Below, in pieces: positions 61,962-64,000 of a stretch of 64,000 nucleotides of DNA. Positions within the stretch are counted from its first letter, which is position 1, and each line of letters begins with the position of its first letter. Made by a program: the position numbers and the translations under genes. The notes beneath the pieces are model-generated. The model was given only the letters and a program-made list of their open reading frames with translations. It was not told where the DNA came from and searched no databases. The DNA lies in the NCBI GenBank assembly GCA_913061145.1, contig CAJXUQ010000003.1:1-64000 (forward strand), written 5' to 3'. The stretch is from an uncultured Haliea sp. GTDB lineage: Bacteria; Pseudomonadota; Gammaproteobacteria; Pseudomonadales; Halieaceae.

Positions 61962-62732
61962 TCAACCGTCAAGAAACGCAACCACACGCTGGTTGAAGCG
62001 CGTCGGCTGTTCGGCGTGCAACCAGTGCCCACACCCCGCGAGCGCCGTGATTTCCGCATTCGGGAACAGGGCCTCGATGTGCGGGCGATAGGCGTCCTGC
62101 ACGTAGTCGGACAGCTCGCCGCGAATAAACAGCGTGCGGCCGTCAAAGGGCGCGACGGGCTCCGGTGCGGCAAGCAACGCCGGGTACTGCTCGCGTAACA
62201 CCCGGTGATTGAAGCGCCACCGGTAAACACCGCCCTCATCGCGCTGCAGGCTAAGCAGCAGGAACTGAATGACCGTGTCTTCTTTCAGGTGTTGCGCCAT
62301 CACCTTCGCCGCGTCGGCGCGACTGCTGCAACCTGCCTCCGCCACCGCGGCGACGGCGGCGAACACAGCCTGGTGGGAGGGCGGATAGGCTACCGGCGCG
62401 ATGTCCGCCACGACCAGTGCGTCGACCCGGTAGGGTGAATCCAGCGCCAGTTGCATCGCCACCTTGCCACCGAGGGAATGACCGACAAAGTGTGCCGTTT
62501 CAAGGCCCCTGTGGGTCATCCACCGGTCCACGGCCTGCGCCAGATCCGGTAAAGACATACTGTCGGTCCAGCGCGAGCGCCCATGGTTTGGCAGGTCCAG
62601 ACTGTGCACCCGATAGTGATCCTGCAGCGCCCGGGACACGCCCCCCAGATTGCTGCCCATGCCAAACAAACCGTGCAAAAGCACCACGTCGGGGCCGTCA
62701 CCCGCCACCGAGTCGAATACTTCAGCTGTCAT
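61962..62732 (-). CDS. ybfF: Alpha/beta hydrolase, YbfF-like esterase
   Basis: 256 residues. LLHGLFGMGSNLG (oxyanion), nucleophile elbow GHSLGG, acid in the GELSDYV region and GCGHWLHAEQP for the catalytic His. Resembles YbfF acyl-CoA/ester hydrolases. Located 33 bp upstream of the DUF3301 gene on the same strand and divergent from the lipoprotein gene. Confidence 0.87.
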   Translation of the reverse strand: MTAEVFDSVAGDGPDVVLLHGLFGMGSNLGGVSRALQDHYRVHSLDLPNHGRSRWTDSMSLPDLAQAVDRWMTHRGLETAHFVGHSLGGKVAMQLALDSPYRVDALVVADIAPVAYPPSHQAVFAAVAAVAEAGCSSRADAAKVMAQHLKEDTVIQFLLLSLQRDEGGVYRWRFNHRVLREQYPALLAAPEPVAPFDGRTLFIRGELSDYVQDAYRPHIEALFPNAEITALAGCGHWLHAEQPTRFNQRVVAFLDG

Positions 62733-62795
62733 TATCGCTGCCTCTCCCTCGAGATTTTGCTAGTATGGCCGCACTATAAACGAACTGGAGTCCTT

Positions 62796-63581
62796 ATGCG
62801 TTATTTCCGGAGCGCGCGCCGCCTGGGCACTCTACTGCTACTGCTCGCAGGTCTCGTGGCCTGCGGCGGTGCCACGTACAACCCCACTGTATTCCCTTAC
62901 GAGCTGGATGAGGAGCGCCTCGCCCAGACCAAAGTGAAAACCGTTGTGATCGCCCACGTCAACCTCGGCCCGCCCTCGCGCAGCTACCTTGACAAGGAGG
63001 CGCCACGCATCGACGGCATGGTCGCCACCTACCTGAAGGACAACGGCTATAAAGTGATTCCCCAGCGCGAATTCACCCAGCACTGGAACACGGCCGTGCG
63101 CGCCTTCGGTGACCCGGTGGACCCAACCACCGGCCGCATGAACATGAACACCTTCGTGCAGATCATGCAAAGCGTGCGCGATCAGCTGCGGGAAAACACC
63201 GACGCCGACGCGGTGGTTTTCACCGATCTGCTGGAGTCCGAGGTACCGTTTTCCTCCGGAATCAATCGTGTAGCACGCTGGCACGGTGTCACCCGCAAAC
63301 CGACATTGCAGGGGCCCGGCAGCGGCGTCTCGACAGAGTTTGACTGGAACCAGGGCGCCTCGGTGGCCTCACTGCAGATCAGCATTTATGACATGGAACT
63401 GAAACGCATTTTCGCCAGCGTCGGCGGCCTCGACGTCACCGATGCGATCGACGCGCGCTCGTCGGGCGGCCGCTTCGTACGTCGGCGCAACATCCTGGAA
63501 AACGACAACTTCGTCAACGAGGGTATCGCCATCGCCTTGCACCCGTTCATCGTCTCGGATATCTGGCCGGGCAACCCCTAG
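62796..63581 (+). CDS. Hypothetical lipoprotein
   Basis: 261 residues. Signal peptide ending LVAC (lipid Cys23). The mature part begins GGATYNPTVFPYELDEERLAQ, contains TVVIAHVNLGPPSRSYLDKEAP and YLKDNGYKVIPQREFTQHW, as in envelope lipoproteins with a nucleotide-binding-like alpha/beta domain, but no family is certain. CTGGAG precedes the ATG at 62796. Probably faces the periplasm. Confidence 0.75.
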   Translation: MRYFRSARRLGTLLLLLAGLVACGGATYNPTVFPYELDEERLAQTKVKTVVIAHVNLGPPSRSYLDKEAPRIDGMVATYLKDNGYKVIPQREFTQHWNTAVRAFGDPVDPTTGRMNMNTFVQIMQSVRDQLRENTDADAVVFTDLLESEVPFSSGINRVARWHGVTRKPTLQGPGSGVSTEFDWNQGASVASLQISIYDMELKRIFASVGGLDVTDAIDARSSGGRFVRRRNILENDNFVNEGIAIALHPFIVSDIWPGNP

Positions 63582-63610
63582 CAGAGCCCGCAGGCGCGTC
63601 CCCGGGTCAC

Positions 63611-64000
63611 CTAGTCTTCGTAGCTGGCCGTCTGCTTCGCCGCCTGGGCCTGGATCCCCGCCATCAGATCCGCCTGACTCAGCATGCCGGCGTTCCAGGT
63701 GGCGATGTAATTCAGGCCATCACGCACGCTGTGGTCGCGGCTGTAAAGCAGCATTTCCTTGGTGCCGCGCACCGCCAGCGGTGACTTCGCGGCAATATTG
63801 CGGGCGATCTCGGTCACCTCGCGCAGCAGGGTTTCGCGATCCGGGTAGACCCGGTTCACGAAGCCTATCTCGCGAGCCTCTTCTGCGCCCAGATTGCGGC
63901 CTGTATAGGCCAGCTCCCGCACAATGCCATCCGCCACCAGTTTCGGCATGCGCTGCAGGGTGCCGACATCCGCGGTCATGCCGATGTCGATCTCGCGAAT
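63611..64000 (-). CDS. Dienoyl-CoA isomerase-like crotonase, cut by window end
   Basis: C-terminal 129 residues, open at the right edge. REIDIGMTADVGTLQRMPKL is the segment that distinguishes delta(3,5)-delta(2,4)-dienoyl-CoA isomerases (ECH1) from other crotonases, followed by YTGRNLGAEEAREIGFVNRVYP. Shifts double bonds of unsaturated acyl-CoAs. The N-terminal part lies beyond 64,000. Confidence 0.88.
   Translation of the reverse strand: MREIDIGMTADVGTLQRMPKLVADGIVRELAYTGRNLGAEEAREIGFVNRVYPDRETLLREVTEIARNIAAKSPLAVRGTKEMLLYSRDHSVRDGLNYIATWNAGMLSQADLMAGIQAQAAKQTASYED

Noticed and set aside
1-64000. CRISPR arrays, rRNA operons, insertion sequences
   Set aside because: No regularly spaced repeats, rRNA sequence or transposase genes seen on either strand.

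Overview
The window is a GC-rich, densely packed piece of a gammaproteobacterial chromosome. slyX, yciH, rmf, a yeaC-like DUF1315 gene, pepN, lipA and a roughly 1600-residue NAD-glutamate dehydrogenase point to that class. Two TonB-type genes, acyl-CoA dehydrogenases, an ornithine-lipid synthase and a sterol-like catabolic cluster suggest a marine, lipid-using lineage. Halieaceae/OM60 is my guess and is not proven by the sequence. Bases 1-52 are not biological: they are an Illumina Nextera i7 adapter, so the assembled contig begins here.

Layout. 1-9.2 kb: truncated DHRS12-like reductase, epoxide hydrolase, hotdog thioesterase; then on the minus strand two adjacent acyl-CoA dehydrogenases, an amidohydrolase and a RecB-like nuclease-fold protein; slyX and yciH. 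9.5-13.2 kb: an orphan phage-type protein, two small glycosyltransferase-family genes and a soluble lytic transglycosylase. 13,287-22,396: a 9.06-kb integrated element bounded by a perfect 50-bp direct repeat made from the 3' half of tRNA-Arg(CCT).

The element carries integrase, AlpA, a primase-type zinc finger, a RecA-fold ATPase, small ORFs, a major capsid protein, a Nu1-like small terminase, a membrane protein and a Mor-like activator. It has no large terminase, portal, protease, tail or lysis gene. It therefore looks like a phage satellite that brings its own capsid and DNA-recognition subunit and borrows the rest from a helper. This is the most interesting system in the window. An identical 20-bp tandem motif sits just inside both ends.

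22.3-34.4 kb: tRNA-Arg, an MDR oxidoreductase, small envelope proteins, a dihydrodipicolinate-reductase-like dehydrogenase, a TonB-dependent receptor plus beta-helix lipoprotein pair, a bifunctional ornithine-lipid synthase, a DUF2235 hydrolase and rmf. A possible Pho-box-like array lies between the receptor and the lipid-synthase side, which would fit membrane remodelling under phosphate stress. 34.4-49 kb: gdhB, a moxR-DUF58-DUF4381-VWA-VWA/TPR-BatD operon, and pepN.

49-64 kb: DUF2797, DUF1315, rhomboid protease, NAD kinase, lipoyl synthase and a beta-CASP nuclease; then a Rieske oxygenase facing a thiolase-like/DUF35 pair, a crotonase and a thiolase, plausibly a sterol or terpenoid acyl-CoA pathway. 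Then come tRNA-Asp and tRNA-Val, queD, a LysE exporter, DUF3301, an esterase, a lipoprotein, and a dienoyl-CoA-isomerase-like gene cut by the window end. All functional calls come from reading motifs; no database search was run.
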